Below are positions 33,771 through 41,889 of a stretch of DNA of 64,000 nucleotides, one piece after another. The notes under the pieces were generated by a model that was not told where the DNA came from, made no database searches, and saw only the letters and a list, made by a program, of their open reading frames with translations. This stretch comes from Hymenobacter sp. BT559. GTDB lineage: Bacteria; Bacteroidota; Bacteroidia; Cytophagales; Hymenobacteraceae. Position 1 is the first letter of the stretch. Each line of letters begins with the position of its first letter. The position numbers and the translations under genes were made by a program. The DNA is taken from NCBI RefSeq assembly GCF_017571525.1, contig NZ_JAGETY010000013.1, positions 95,498-159,497 of the forward strand, given 5' to 3'.

Positions 33771-34046
33771 TTAAAGAAGGGAGGAGTTGGAGGTGAATTG
33801 AGTAGCCCGGAGATTTTCTGCCAGCTTTACATCGATTACCAGCGTGATGAACTGCTTGGATTTACGCTGCTGGCATACAACGATGATGCGTTCGCACGTG
33901 CCAGCGTACCAGTCGATTATATAAACCTTGGCGCCGGGCGCAAAATGCTTAGTGCCATAGCGGGTTTCGGTGCCACCGGGGCCGTAGGGCCGCTCGGGGA
34001 TACTATTGGCAACGGCTGCCCGGTAGGAGGTATTTTCCGAAGACAT
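33771..34046 (-). CDS. Unrecognised 91-residue small protein upstream of DUF5682
   Basis: The 91-residue protein has a well-formed start (MSSENTSYRAAVANSIPERPYGPGG) and a beta-rich core (FAPGAKVYIIDWYAGTCERIIVV, SKQFITLVIDVKLAENLRA). I believe I have seen homologues in Bacteroidota but cannot name a family. It reads leftward, 72 bp before the DUF5682 start, and may be the first gene of that operon. An overlapping frame on the plus strand (33729-34052) is judged spurious because this one has a coherent protein-like pattern. Confidence 0.6.
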   Translation of the reverse strand: MSSENTSYRAAVANSIPERPYGPGGTETRYGTKHFAPGAKVYIIDWYAGTCERIIVVCQQRKSKQFITLVIDVKLAENLRATQFTSNSSLL

Positions 34047-34146
34047 GCGTAGCAGGTGGCAGGTTTAGTGTGGTTTTGCGCTAAATTTAGGCAGTAGGCT
34101 GCCTGTCGGCGTCCGGCTTTATAAGGCTGCTGGTTCCACTTATGTA

Positions 34147-34548
34147 ATGGAGATACCTTTATTTTCTACTGAATCCTTACACATTGCCTACCGGCCCGAC
34201 CTTGGCCAGCTTACTGCCCGCTGGCTGCGCTCGGTGTCAGAGGCTGAGCTGCGCGATGGCTACACGGCCTTGCGCCGCGCGGCCCTGCACTACCAGTGCG
34301 GCCGCTGGCTTATCGACTCGCGCCGGCGAACCAACCGCCGCCTCAACGGCCCCGAGTGGGTGACTACCCAGTTTTTGCCTCAGGCGCAGCAGGCGCTGGG
34401 CCAGCCGCTGCGGGTGTGCTTTCTGGTGCTGCCCGACTACCTGGCCAGCCTACCCACCGCCGCCACTGCGGCCCCGCCCGGCAGCCCAGTGCAGTTCGCG
34501 CGCTTCGTAGATGAGGGCGCAGCCAATGCCTGGCTAGGGCAGAGGTAG
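34147..34548 (+). CDS. STAS/SpoIIAA-like protein of unknown function
   Basis: The 133-residue protein has a strand (SLHIAYRPDLGQLTARW), a helix (AELRDGYTALRRAALHYQCGRWLIDSR), a later strand (LRVCFLVLP) and a final strand-helix (FARFVDEGAANAWLGQR). This is a distant paralogue of the 138-residue protein at 13667 and fits the same STAS-like fold. The function is unknown. It is the first plus-strand gene of the block that separates DUF5682 from MoxR and lies 107 bp before the sensor kinase. Confidence 0.65.
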   Translation: MEIPLFSTESLHIAYRPDLGQLTARWLRSVSEAELRDGYTALRRAALHYQCGRWLIDSRRRTNRRLNGPEWVTTQFLPQAQQALGQPLRVCFLVLPDYLASLPTAATAAPPGSPVQFARFVDEGAANAWLGQR

Positions 34549-34655
34549 GCACCGAAAGAGCCCAGGCCCTGCCTGCGGTGGGGCGCGCGGTAGGTAAAAG
34601 ATTGATTTGGCAGTACCTACGCGGAAAATCGGGGGCTAGTCAGTAGCTTTCGCCT

Positions 34656-36617
34656 ATGTACGTATCATTCGCTAGCCGCCTGCTTTGGGGAGTTCTGCTG
34701 CTGGGGCTGCTGCCGCTGAGTGGCCGGGCCCAGCTGCCCGCCACCGACCAGCGCGCCAGCCTGCGCGCCCAGCTACGCACCTTGCCCGCCGATACCAACC
34801 GGGTGCTGCTGCTCATTCAGCTAGGCCAGCAGTACGAGGCCAGTCAGCACGATTCGGCCAAGGCGCTGTACCGGCGAGCCGGCCGCCTCAGCGAGCAGCT
34901 GCACTACCCGCTGGGTGTGGTAAAATATATTGCCAACTACACGAGCGTACTGAACACGGAGGGGCGGTTTGCCGAGTCGGAGCAGCTTAACAAGCAAGGT
35001 ATTGCGCTGAGCATGCAGCACCATTTCCGACGCTACCTGGCCGTGTCATATGGCAACCTGGCCAATGTGTACCTGCGGCAGGAAAAGTATCCGCTGGCCA
35101 TTGCCACCCAGCTCAAGGCGCTGCCCGCCTTTGAGGCCATTCACGACACCGCCTCGCTGGCTATGCTCACCAATAATATCAGCGTGTGCTACCAGTACCT
35201 GCACCAGGATGCTGCTGCCCTGCGCTACGGCCAGCAGGCCCTCGCGCTGGCCCGGCCCTTGCACAACGACTTGACGCTGGCCATGATTAATAACAGCCTG
35301 GGCAATGCCTACAAAGGCTTGGGGCGCCTGGCCGAAGCTACCCAAGCGCTGCGGCGCAGCTACGCGCTGGGCCAGCGCCTGCATTATGTGGATGCGCAAA
35401 AAAGTGCTGCCATTAACCTGGCCGATATTGAGGTGCAGCAGGGCCGGCCTGCGCAGGCGGTGCCGCTGTACCAAACCGCCGAGCAGCTGGCCGATTCGCT
35501 CCACGATGCCGAAGGCCAGGCCGACGCCTGGAAGGGCCTGGGCCGGGCCTACTTTGAGCTGCGGCAGCTGGGCCCGGCCCGGCAGTATGGGTATCGGGCC
35601 CTGGCTGCGGCGCGGCAGCTAGGGGCTAATAAAGTGGTCCTCGACTGCTACGACCTGCTGGCCGACGTGGCCGTGGCCCAGGGCCAGCTACCCACCGGGC
35701 GCCAGCTGCGCCGCCGGGCCGACGCGCTCGGCGACAGCATGTTGAATACAGCCGTGGTGCGCAGCGCCCAAGAGGTAGAAACCCGCTACCGCGTGCAGCA
35801 GCAGCGCGCCGTGGTGGCCCGGCAGCAGCAGGCCCTGGCCCAGCAGCGCCGCTGGCTGCTGGCCACGGGCGCGGGCGTGGGGCTGCTCGGGCTGCTGCTT
35901 TTTACTACCTACCGCTACTTCCGGCAGCGCCACAAGCTCGATGCCCAACGCCTGCAAACCCTGCACGCCGAGGCCGAAGCCCAGCGCCTGCAGGCCCTGC
36001 TCGACGGCCAAACGCAGGAGCGCCAGCGCATCAGCCAGGAAATGCACGACGACCTCGGCGCCGGCCTCACCGGCATCATGTACCTGAGCCACGCCTTGCA
36101 GGGGCCGCCGGCGCAGGCTGCCCCGGCGGCGGCACGCATTGGCGAGGCGGCTAGCCAGCTTTCGGCCAAGATGAACGAAGTTATCTGGACCCTGAACGAC
36201 GCGCACGATACCCTGGAGTCGCTGGTGCAGTACCTGCGCCTGCAGATGGCCGAGCTGCTCGACAACGCCGGCCTCGACTATCAGTTTGAAACCGACGACG
36301 ACCTGCCCGCCATGCACGTGCCCAAGGAACTGCGCCGCAATGTGTACCTGGTGGTGCGCGAGGCCGTGCACAATGCTATAAAGCACGCCGGCGGCCGGTG
36401 CGTGGCCATCAGCATGCACATGCAAGGCAGTGAGCTGGAAGTATGCGTGCGCGACGATGGTCGCGGCTTGCCCGTTGGCGACGACGGCCCGGCGGCTAGG
36501 CCCTTCGGCAATGGGCTAGCCAACATGCGCCAGCGCGTGGCGCAGCTCGGTGGCCGGCTGCGCTTCGACACGAGCAATGCGGGCACGCAGGTGTGCCTGT
36601 CGGTTCCGATACTGTAG
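34656..36617 (+). CDS. TPR-containing sensor histidine kinase (NarL/DegS class)
   Basis: The 653-residue protein has a signal peptide (to about residue 25), tetratricopeptide repeats in a presumed periplasmic part (about 50-375), one membrane helix (about 400-420), a coiled-coil, and a HisKA_3 dimerisation domain with the phospho-acceptor H464 in QEMHDDLGAGLTG. The ATPase domain has the N-box around N573 (VREAVHNAIKHAGG), DDGRGLP (600-606) and GNGLANMRQRV. This is the layout of Bacteroidota LytS/NarL-type kinases that sense envelope signals through TPRs. The response regulator follows 124 bp downstream. Confidence 0.93.
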   Translation: MYVSFASRLLWGVLLLGLLPLSGRAQLPATDQRASLRAQLRTLPADTNRVLLLIQLGQQYEASQHDSAKALYRRAGRLSEQLHYPLGVVKYIANYTSVLNTEGRFAESEQLNKQGIALSMQHHFRRYLAVSYGNLANVYLRQEKYPLAIATQLKALPAFEAIHDTASLAMLTNNISVCYQYLHQDAAALRYGQQALALARPLHNDLTLAMINNSLGNAYKGLGRLAEATQALRRSYALGQRLHYVDAQKSAAINLADIEVQQGRPAQAVPLYQTAEQLADSLHDAEGQADAWKGLGRAYFELRQLGPARQYGYRALAAARQLGANKVVLDCYDLLADVAVAQGQLPTGRQLRRRADALGDSMLNTAVVRSAQEVETRYRVQQQRAVVARQQQALAQQRRWLLATGAGVGLLGLLLFTTYRYFRQRHKLDAQRLQTLHAEAEAQRLQALLDGQTQERQRISQEMHDDLGAGLTGIMYLSHALQGPPAQAAPAAARIGEAASQLSAKMNEVIWTLNDAHDTLESLVQYLRLQMAELLDNAGLDYQFETDDDLPAMHVPKELRRNVYLVVREAVHNAIKHAGGRCVAISMHMQGSELEVCVRDDGRGLPVGDDGPAARPFGNGLANMRQRVAQLGGRLRFDTSNAGTQVCLSVPIL

Positions 36618-36741
36618 GCGAGTGAACCGCTTCATCCCGCATTAGTCACCCGCCGGGCGGGGGCCGGCCCTGCTCCCTGCTTTATTCCCATCCAACGTTC
36701 GTGCTATTGCCGGACCCGCGTAAACGTCTCAACTTCACGGC

Positions 36742-37374
36742 ATGGAAAAAACCCGCATCAGCGTGGTCGAGGATTTACCCGACATTCGGGAGGGCCTGCG
36801 GTTCTTGCTCAATCAAACCACCGAGTTTACCTGCCTGGCCGCCTACGCCTCGGCCGAAGAGGCCTTGGCCGACCTGCGCCCCGGTTGCCTGCCCGAGCTG
36901 GTTATCATGGATATCAGCCTGCCGGGGCTGAGCGGCATCGAATGCATCCGGCAGGCCAAGCGGCGCTTTCCGGCCGTCGAGTTTGTGGTGTTCACCGTGT
37001 TTGAGGACAGCGAGCAAGTATTTGCGGCCCTGGCGGCCGGGGCCAGCGGCTACCTGCTCAAGCGCACGCCACCCCACAAGCTGGTCGACGCCCTGGTAGA
37101 GCTGCGCGACGGTGGCTCGCCCATGAGCGCCAGCATTGCCCGCAAGCTGGTGGCCACGTTTCAGCCGGCGCCCGCGCCCGCCGAGACACCCGGCGAGCTT
37201 TCGCCCCGCGAGCACGACGTGCTGGCGGCCCTCGCCAAAGGCCTGCTTTACAAGGAGATTGGCGCCAAGCTGGGCATAAGTGTGCACACCGTGCGCCAGC
37301 ACATTCATCGCATTTACCAGAAGCTTCACGTGCAAAACCGTACCGAAGCGCTCAACAAATTCTTCGACCGCTAG
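36742..37374 (+). CDS. LuxR/NarL-type response regulator
   Basis: The 210-residue protein has a receiver domain with acidic pair E10-D11 and the phosphorylation Asp D57 (LVIMDISLPG), and a Lys in YLLKRTPPHK. A LuxR-type helix-turn-helix spans about 148-205 (ELSPREHDVLAALAKGLLYKEIG ... SVHTVRQHIHRIYQKLHV, in part). It is the expected partner of the TPR kinase just upstream. A good promoter for the next gene (37400-37431) may be a target of this pair, though that is inference. Confidence 0.94.
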   Translation: MEKTRISVVEDLPDIREGLRFLLNQTTEFTCLAAYASAEEALADLRPGCLPELVIMDISLPGLSGIECIRQAKRRFPAVEFVVFTVFEDSEQVFAALAAGASGYLLKRTPPHKLVDALVELRDGGSPMSASIARKLVATFQPAPAPAETPGELSPREHDVLAALAKGLLYKEIGAKLGISVHTVRQHIHRIYQKLHVQNRTEALNKFFDR

Positions 37375-37399
37375 GGCCTACCCCCTAACGTTTGTTCTA

Positions 37400-37431
37400 T
37401 TGACAGCCCCTGGGGCAAATAGCTAGGTTTG
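37400..37431 (+). promoter_or_regulatory. Bacteroidota-type promoter (TTG-N21-TAGGTTTG)
   Basis: A TTG (37400-37402) and TAGGTTTG (37424-37431) are separated by 21 bases, matching the known Bacteroidota -33/-7 consensus. The predicted start is about 16 bases before ATG 37454. Confidence 0.6.
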
Positions 37432-37453
37432 CAGCGTACTTAACTCGTTCGCT

Positions 37454-38047
37454 ATGAAACAGCTGCCCGCCTCTCTTGGCTCACTTTTGACCATCCTGCG
37501 GCCGGTGGCTGGTGCGGCGCTGCTGCTAGCGGCGCTGGGGCCGGCAGCCAGCCGGCCGGCTCCTCCCTACAAAGGCGACCCGGCTACCAAGGTCGATTTT
37601 ACTTTCTCAGGCGCCGGGCATACCAATGAGCAGGTGCACCTGCGCGATATATATCCGGAAGTGCCCGCCCCCCATGCCGTCTTCTACCACGAAGGCATGA
37701 TGCAGGGTGTGCCGGGCCCACTGGTGGAGCTGCGCACCGAAAAGCAAGGCCCCAAGCTGTGGAGTATGAAGCTGCTGCTCGAAGGCTCGCCAGAGTCGGC
37801 TAGCCTGCGCATCGCCAGCGCCGAGCCGGCCCTGGTGTATAATGGCGGTGAGCCGAAGCAGCAGGCGTTTTTTGGGCAGCTATTTCTTCCGCCCCTGAAG
37901 CGGGGCACGCTGAGCGCGCACTTTCTGCCCGCGCCCAAGGGCCGCCTGCGCGGCACGTTTGCCGGCACCCTCATCACCGACAGTGGCGAAGAAGTGACGG
38001 TGCGCAACGGCAGCTTCGACCTGCCCCGCCTCCCCGATATCAACTAA
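37454..38047 (+). CDS. Secreted protein of unknown function
   Basis: The 197-residue protein has an N-terminal hydrophobic segment (PVAGAALLLAALGPAASRPA) that looks like a signal peptide, followed by a mostly beta-strand domain (KVDFTFSGAGHTNEQVHLRD, VELRTEKQGPKLWSMKLLLEG, SGEEVTVRNGSFDLPRL). I do not recognise the family. It has the clearest Bacteroidota promoter in the window (37400-37431), directly downstream of the response regulator gene. Confidence 0.65.
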   Translation: MKQLPASLGSLLTILRPVAGAALLLAALGPAASRPAPPYKGDPATKVDFTFSGAGHTNEQVHLRDIYPEVPAPHAVFYHEGMMQGVPGPLVELRTEKQGPKLWSMKLLLEGSPESASLRIASAEPALVYNGGEPKQQAFFGQLFLPPLKRGTLSAHFLPAPKGRLRGTFAGTLITDSGEEVTVRNGSFDLPRLPDIN

Positions 38048-38222
38048 GCCCCTGTACAAGCGCGTGCAGCAGCGCCTCCTGGCGTTCGGGCGGCCGTGCT
38101 GCCAGGGCCATTGTTGCGCCACCACGCCAGGTGGCGATGCTACAGCTTGATGGCGAAGGTCTTTGCTACTGCTTTTTCCTGCCGCGCTACGCGGCTCTCA
38201 CCCTTATTACGACACTTTTCTG

Positions 38223-39416
38223 ATGAAAACCTACTACGCTTTGCTGTTCGCGCTGCTGCTCGGCGCCACCAGCGCCCACGCCCAATTCAACTTATCGGAG
38301 CTCGGCAATCGCGCCAAAAACGCGGTAAATAACCGCCTGAACCAGCGCACCGACCAGGCCATCAATAAGGCCCTCGATAAAACAGAGGGCGCCGCCAAAA
38401 ACGCCGCGGGCACTGCCCCCAGCGCCAACAGCCCCGCTAGCCCCGGCACGGACCCAGCCGGGGGCGAGCGCACCGGCACGCGCTACGACTTTGTGCCCGG
38501 CACCAAGGTGCTGTTTGAGGATAAGCTGGCGGGCGAGCCGGTGGGTGAGTTTCCGGCGCGCTGGCAGTTACAGCAGGGCAGCGCCGAGCTGGTGAGCACC
38601 AGCGGGCAGCTGGCCATTGCGCTGCAAAAAGACACTCGTATCAGTCCGCTCATCAAGCAGACTAATTATCTGCCGGCAGTTTTTACGCTCGAAATGGACG
38701 TGTTTTTAGTGCCTCACCAGCACATGGATGTGTTTTTCTGGGATGAGCGCCAGCACCACCAGCCCACCAACGGCGACCTGGCCGCGCTGGAAGTGACGGA
38801 GCGCGGCATCACGATGCCCGACCGCCAGCTGGGCCAGGAGCTACCCGAGCCCACCAGCACGGAGGGCCACTGGCACCACGTGGCGCTGGCCTTCAACCAG
38901 CGCAGCCTCAAGGGCTACCTCGACCAGAACCGCACCCTCAACGTGCCCGATGTAAACGGCCGCCCTACCTCGCTCACGCTAGGGGCCCGGCCCACGTATG
39001 GCGAAACCAAGCCGCTGCTCATTCGCAATGTGCGGCTGGCTGAGGGTGGCAAAGACCTCTACGCCCGCCTCATGACCGATGGCCGCATCGTAAGCCACGA
39101 CATTTTATTTGACCCTGGCCAGGCTGTCATCAAACCCGCCTCGCAGCCCGCCCTCGACCAGCTGGCCAGCCTCCTGCAGAGCCAGCCCACGCTCCGCTTC
39201 AGCGTAGAAGGCCACACCGACAGCGATGGCGACGCCGCCGCCAACCTCAAGCTCTCGCAGGCCAGGGCCGAGGCCGTGCGCGCCGCCCTGCTCAAAAGTG
39301 GCATCGCCGCCGACCGCCTCACCGCTAGGGGCCTGGGCGAAACCAAGCCGCTTGACCCCAGCAACACGCCCGCTGCCAAAGCCCAAAACCGGCGCGTCGA
39401 GTTTGTGAAATTGTAG
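38223..39416 (+). CDS. OmpA-family outer membrane protein with LamG-like domain
   Basis: The 397-residue protein has a signal peptide (LLFALLLGATSAHAQ), a Ala/Asn-rich linker, a concanavalin/LamG-like beta-sandwich (about 100-285, LFEDKLAGEPVGEFPARW ... GHWHHVALAFN), and an OmpA C-terminal peptidoglycan-binding domain (about 300-397, ILFDPGQAVIKPASQPALDQLA and VEGHTDSDGD). Homologous domains hold the envelope together by binding peptidoglycan. I chose ATG 38223 because the signal peptide begins there. The stop is 15 bp from a convergent gene. Confidence 0.85.
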   Translation: MKTYYALLFALLLGATSAHAQFNLSELGNRAKNAVNNRLNQRTDQAINKALDKTEGAAKNAAGTAPSANSPASPGTDPAGGERTGTRYDFVPGTKVLFEDKLAGEPVGEFPARWQLQQGSAELVSTSGQLAIALQKDTRISPLIKQTNYLPAVFTLEMDVFLVPHQHMDVFFWDERQHHQPTNGDLAALEVTERGITMPDRQLGQELPEPTSTEGHWHHVALAFNQRSLKGYLDQNRTLNVPDVNGRPTSLTLGARPTYGETKPLLIRNVRLAEGGKDLYARLMTDGRIVSHDILFDPGQAVIKPASQPALDQLASLLQSQPTLRFSVEGHTDSDGDAAANLKLSQARAEAVRAALLKSGIAADRLTARGLGETKPLDPSNTPAAKAQNRRVEFVKL

Positions 39417-39431
39417 CTAGCCTGGCACACA

Positions 39432-40517
39432 CTAAGGCTGTAGCAGCTCAAATGACTGCCCGTTCCAAATGCCCGCGCCATCGTTCTGCGTCAGTAAAAC
39501 CAGCTTGCCCTCGCCAAGCGGCAGCATGGCTAGGACGTTCATGGGCGACCCAACTGCATCGGGCTGGCCATAGCGCCAATGAAGCTTAGGCTCAAATACC
39601 TTGTGCCAGCTAGCCAGCTTGGCAAGCGAGCCCCCGTAGGTGGCTGCATACACCCCTAGCTGCGAATAAAAATAAAGCTGGTTCGTGGCAGCATCGTAGG
39701 TGGCAGGTCCAATGTAGGGTTGCTCCGTAAAGGTTGGCTGCTTGGTCGGTATCGTGTCGCGGTCGGCCCAGGTATTGTAGATAATACGGGCCCCGGTGTT
39801 AGTGAATTCAGCTAGTGTGCCAGAGGTCATCATATGCTGTAGGCCCGACGAAACTCCTACTCCATCTCGAAGCTGAAAGAACGACTTAATTGGGTTTAGC
39901 TCTATGTTGAACTTGTTGAATCGCAGATTGATGTATTCGTGTTTATTCGTGTCGAAGGTAAAGATATTGCCGCCCCACTCGCCATAGCCAAAGCCTATCC
40001 ATAGCCGGTCTTCGCTATCCATAAAGTAGGTAGCGGGCTGGCCAAATCCGGTCAGCTGCCGCAGTTGGCTATTGGGTGAAGAAGCTGGCAGGTAGCTTTT
40101 GCCCGTTTCAACATCAAGTACTCCCTTGCCAGTGATGGCAAACACGTGGTGCTGGCGGTTGGCCGCGATGCCAAAAGTGACAGCTGGCATCTTGCCTATT
40201 GTTTCCCAGCCCGATTTGGCCACGTTCCAGCGTTCCAGCCGACTGCCAATTTGAGCCAGGACGTTATCACCATCATTGGCTAAATGCTGGGCAGTAACTG
40301 CGGCGACCAAGGGTAACTGCTGTAGGGTGCCCTGCGCATTGTATACCTCAATTTTGCCGGTAGATGTTAAAAGCCAGGCAAAGTGCTTGACGACGAGCAA
40401 TTCACGATAGCTTTTTTCCGGCGTAGAGGCCATAGCGCAGCCCGGCAGCCAGGGTAATGCTACAACCAGCAAGATGAATGCTAGGCAACGCGCCAGGTAG
40501 TGTAAACTTGGTTTCAT
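39432..40517 (-). CDS. Beta-propeller lipoprotein of unknown function
   Basis: The 361-residue protein has a lipoprotein-like signal ending LPWLPGC, then WD/Kelch-like repeats without a strong motif (LLVVKHFAWLLTSTGKIEVYN, MDSEDRLWIGFGYGEWGGNIFTFD, TQNDGAGIWNGQSFELL). A ligand or partner cannot be named. I chose ATG 40517; upstream in-frame sequence is unlike a signal peptide. It lies 79 bp downstream of the MoxR stop on the same strand. It is AT-richer than the kinase block. Confidence 0.65.
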   Translation of the reverse strand: MKPSLHYLARCLAFILLVVALPWLPGCAMASTPEKSYRELLVVKHFAWLLTSTGKIEVYNAQGTLQQLPLVAAVTAQHLANDGDNVLAQIGSRLERWNVAKSGWETIGKMPAVTFGIAANRQHHVFAITGKGVLDVETGKSYLPASSPNSQLRQLTGFGQPATYFMDSEDRLWIGFGYGEWGGNIFTFDTNKHEYINLRFNKFNIELNPIKSFFQLRDGVGVSSGLQHMMTSGTLAEFTNTGARIIYNTWADRDTIPTKQPTFTEQPYIGPATYDAATNQLYFYSQLGVYAATYGGSLAKLASWHKVFEPKLHWRYGQPDAVGSPMNVLAMLPLGEGKLVLLTQNDGAGIWNGQSFELLQP

Positions 40518-40596
40518 GGATGGCATGTGGGAATGACTACTGAACGGGCACCATACCCGCCTCCCTGATGCCGAGCCTGCACTAATTGCATAAGTT

Positions 40597-41676
40597 TCAC
40601 TCCACCACCTCCCGGCACGCCCGGTACAAATCCTGCCAACCCTCACGCTCTTTCACCACGGTTTCGAGGTATTCGAGCCATACCACGCGGTCGGGGGCGG
40701 GGTCTTTGATGACGGCGCCGGTGAGGCCGGCGGCCAGGTCGGCGGCGCGCAGGGTACCATCGCCAAAGTAGGCCGCTAGGGCCTGGCCGGCGTTCATCAC
40801 CGAAATAGCCTCGCCGGTGCTGAGCGTGCCGCTGGGGCTCTTGAGCTTGGTTTTGCCGTTGTCGGTGCGGCCCTGGCGCAGCTCCCGAAACACCGTGACG
40901 AGCCGCTGAATCTGGGCCAGGGCCGGCGCCTCGGCGGGCAGCTGCAGGGAGCGGCCCTGCTTCTCGACGCGGGTTTGCACAATGCGCACCTCCTCGTCGA
41001 GGCTAGCGGGCAGGGGCAGCACCACGGCATTGAAGCGGCGGCGCAGGGCGCTGCTCAGCTCGTTCACGCCGCGGTCGCGGTCGTTGGCCGTAGCAATTAT
41101 ATTGAAGCCCTGGGTGGCTTGAATCTCGGTGCTCAGCTCGGGTATAGGCAGCACTTTTTCGGATAGCATGGTGAGCAGCGTATCCTGCACATCGCTGGGG
41201 ATGCGGGTCAGCTCCTCGATGCGCACGAGCTGGCCATCCTGCATGCCCCGGTAGAGCGGGCTGGGCACCAGCGCAGCCAGCGAGGGGCCCTCGGCCAGCA
41301 GGCGGGCGTAGTTCCAGGAGTAGCGCAGGCTGTCTTCGGCGGTGCCGGCGGTGCCCTGAACCAGCAGGTTGGTGTGCCCGCTGATGGCGGCCGCCAGGTG
41401 CTCGCTCACCCAGCTTTTGGCCGTGCCGGGCACCCCTAGCAGCAGCAGGGCGCGGTCGGTGGCCAGGGTAGCCACCGCAATTTCGATGAGCCGCCGCTGG
41501 CCAATGTACTTGGGCTCGATTTCAAAGCCATTGTCGAGCTGGCCGCCCAGCAGATACGTGACCACGGCCCAGGGCGACAGCTGCCAGCCCGGCGGCTTGG
41601 GGCGGTCATCGGCGGCGCGCAGGGCGGCCAGCTCTTCGGCATACAGGTCTTCGGCGTGGGGGCGGAGGGCGGTCAT
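40597..41676 (-). CDS. MoxR-family AAA ATPase
   Basis: The 359-residue protein is a MoxR-type AAA+ ATPase. Walker A is GVPGTAKS (81-88), Walker B is VRIEEL (E154, E155), sensor 1 is N198 in IIATANDRD, and Arg finger residues are in LRRRFN (211-216). MoxR ATPases act with VWA proteins to remodel or activate protein complexes. Its likely partner is the VWA protein at 29251. It lies downstream of the SWIM-DUF5691 gene on the same strand, 213 bp apart with a REP-like repeat between. The upstream leader (41677-41720) has a repeated AACAGTTAAT-type motif. Confidence 0.9.
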   Translation of the reverse strand: MTALRPHAEDLYAEELAALRAADDRPKPPGWQLSPWAVVTYLLGGQLDNGFEIEPKYIGQRRLIEIAVATLATDRALLLLGVPGTAKSWVSEHLAAAISGHTNLLVQGTAGTAEDSLRYSWNYARLLAEGPSLAALVPSPLYRGMQDGQLVRIEELTRIPSDVQDTLLTMLSEKVLPIPELSTEIQATQGFNIIATANDRDRGVNELSSALRRRFNAVVLPLPASLDEEVRIVQTRVEKQGRSLQLPAEAPALAQIQRLVTVFRELRQGRTDNGKTKLKSPSGTLSTGEAISVMNAGQALAAYFGDGTLRAADLAAGLTGAVIKDPAPDRVVWLEYLETVVKEREGWQDLYRACREVVE

Positions 41677-41739
41677 TTTATTAGTGAACAGTTAATAGTT
41701 AACAGTGAGCAGGTAAAGGACGAGGTGAGGGGCAAAAAA

Positions 41740-41837
41740 AGAACATCCTGCTGACGCAGGAAGCATCTCGATTGCGCTGCCAGGGTTGCTAGCCCAACGC
41801 TTCGGGCGAGATGCTTCCTACGTCAGCAGGACGTTCT
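41740..41837. repeat. REP-like element, family E
   Basis: Left arm AGAACATCCTGCTGACGCAG (with following GAAGCATCTCG) and right arm its near complement, around a 36-base centre. It lies between the MoxR start and the SWIM-DUF5691 stop. A fragment (CTCAGCATGACGTTCT) is near 52939. Confidence 0.7.
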
Positions 41838-41889
41838 ATGCAGGCTAGGAGAGATTACCAAGAAAGGTATAGTAAAACCAAACAGTAAA

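Noticed and set aside
33729..34052. A plus-strand 107-codon frame overlapping the small minus-strand gene
   Set aside because: The minus-strand frame has a coherent protein-like sequence and a sensible place in the operon; the plus-strand one does not.
35688..36425. A 245-codon open frame opposite the sensor kinase
   Set aside because: It lies opposite conserved kinase motifs and is a shadow of them.
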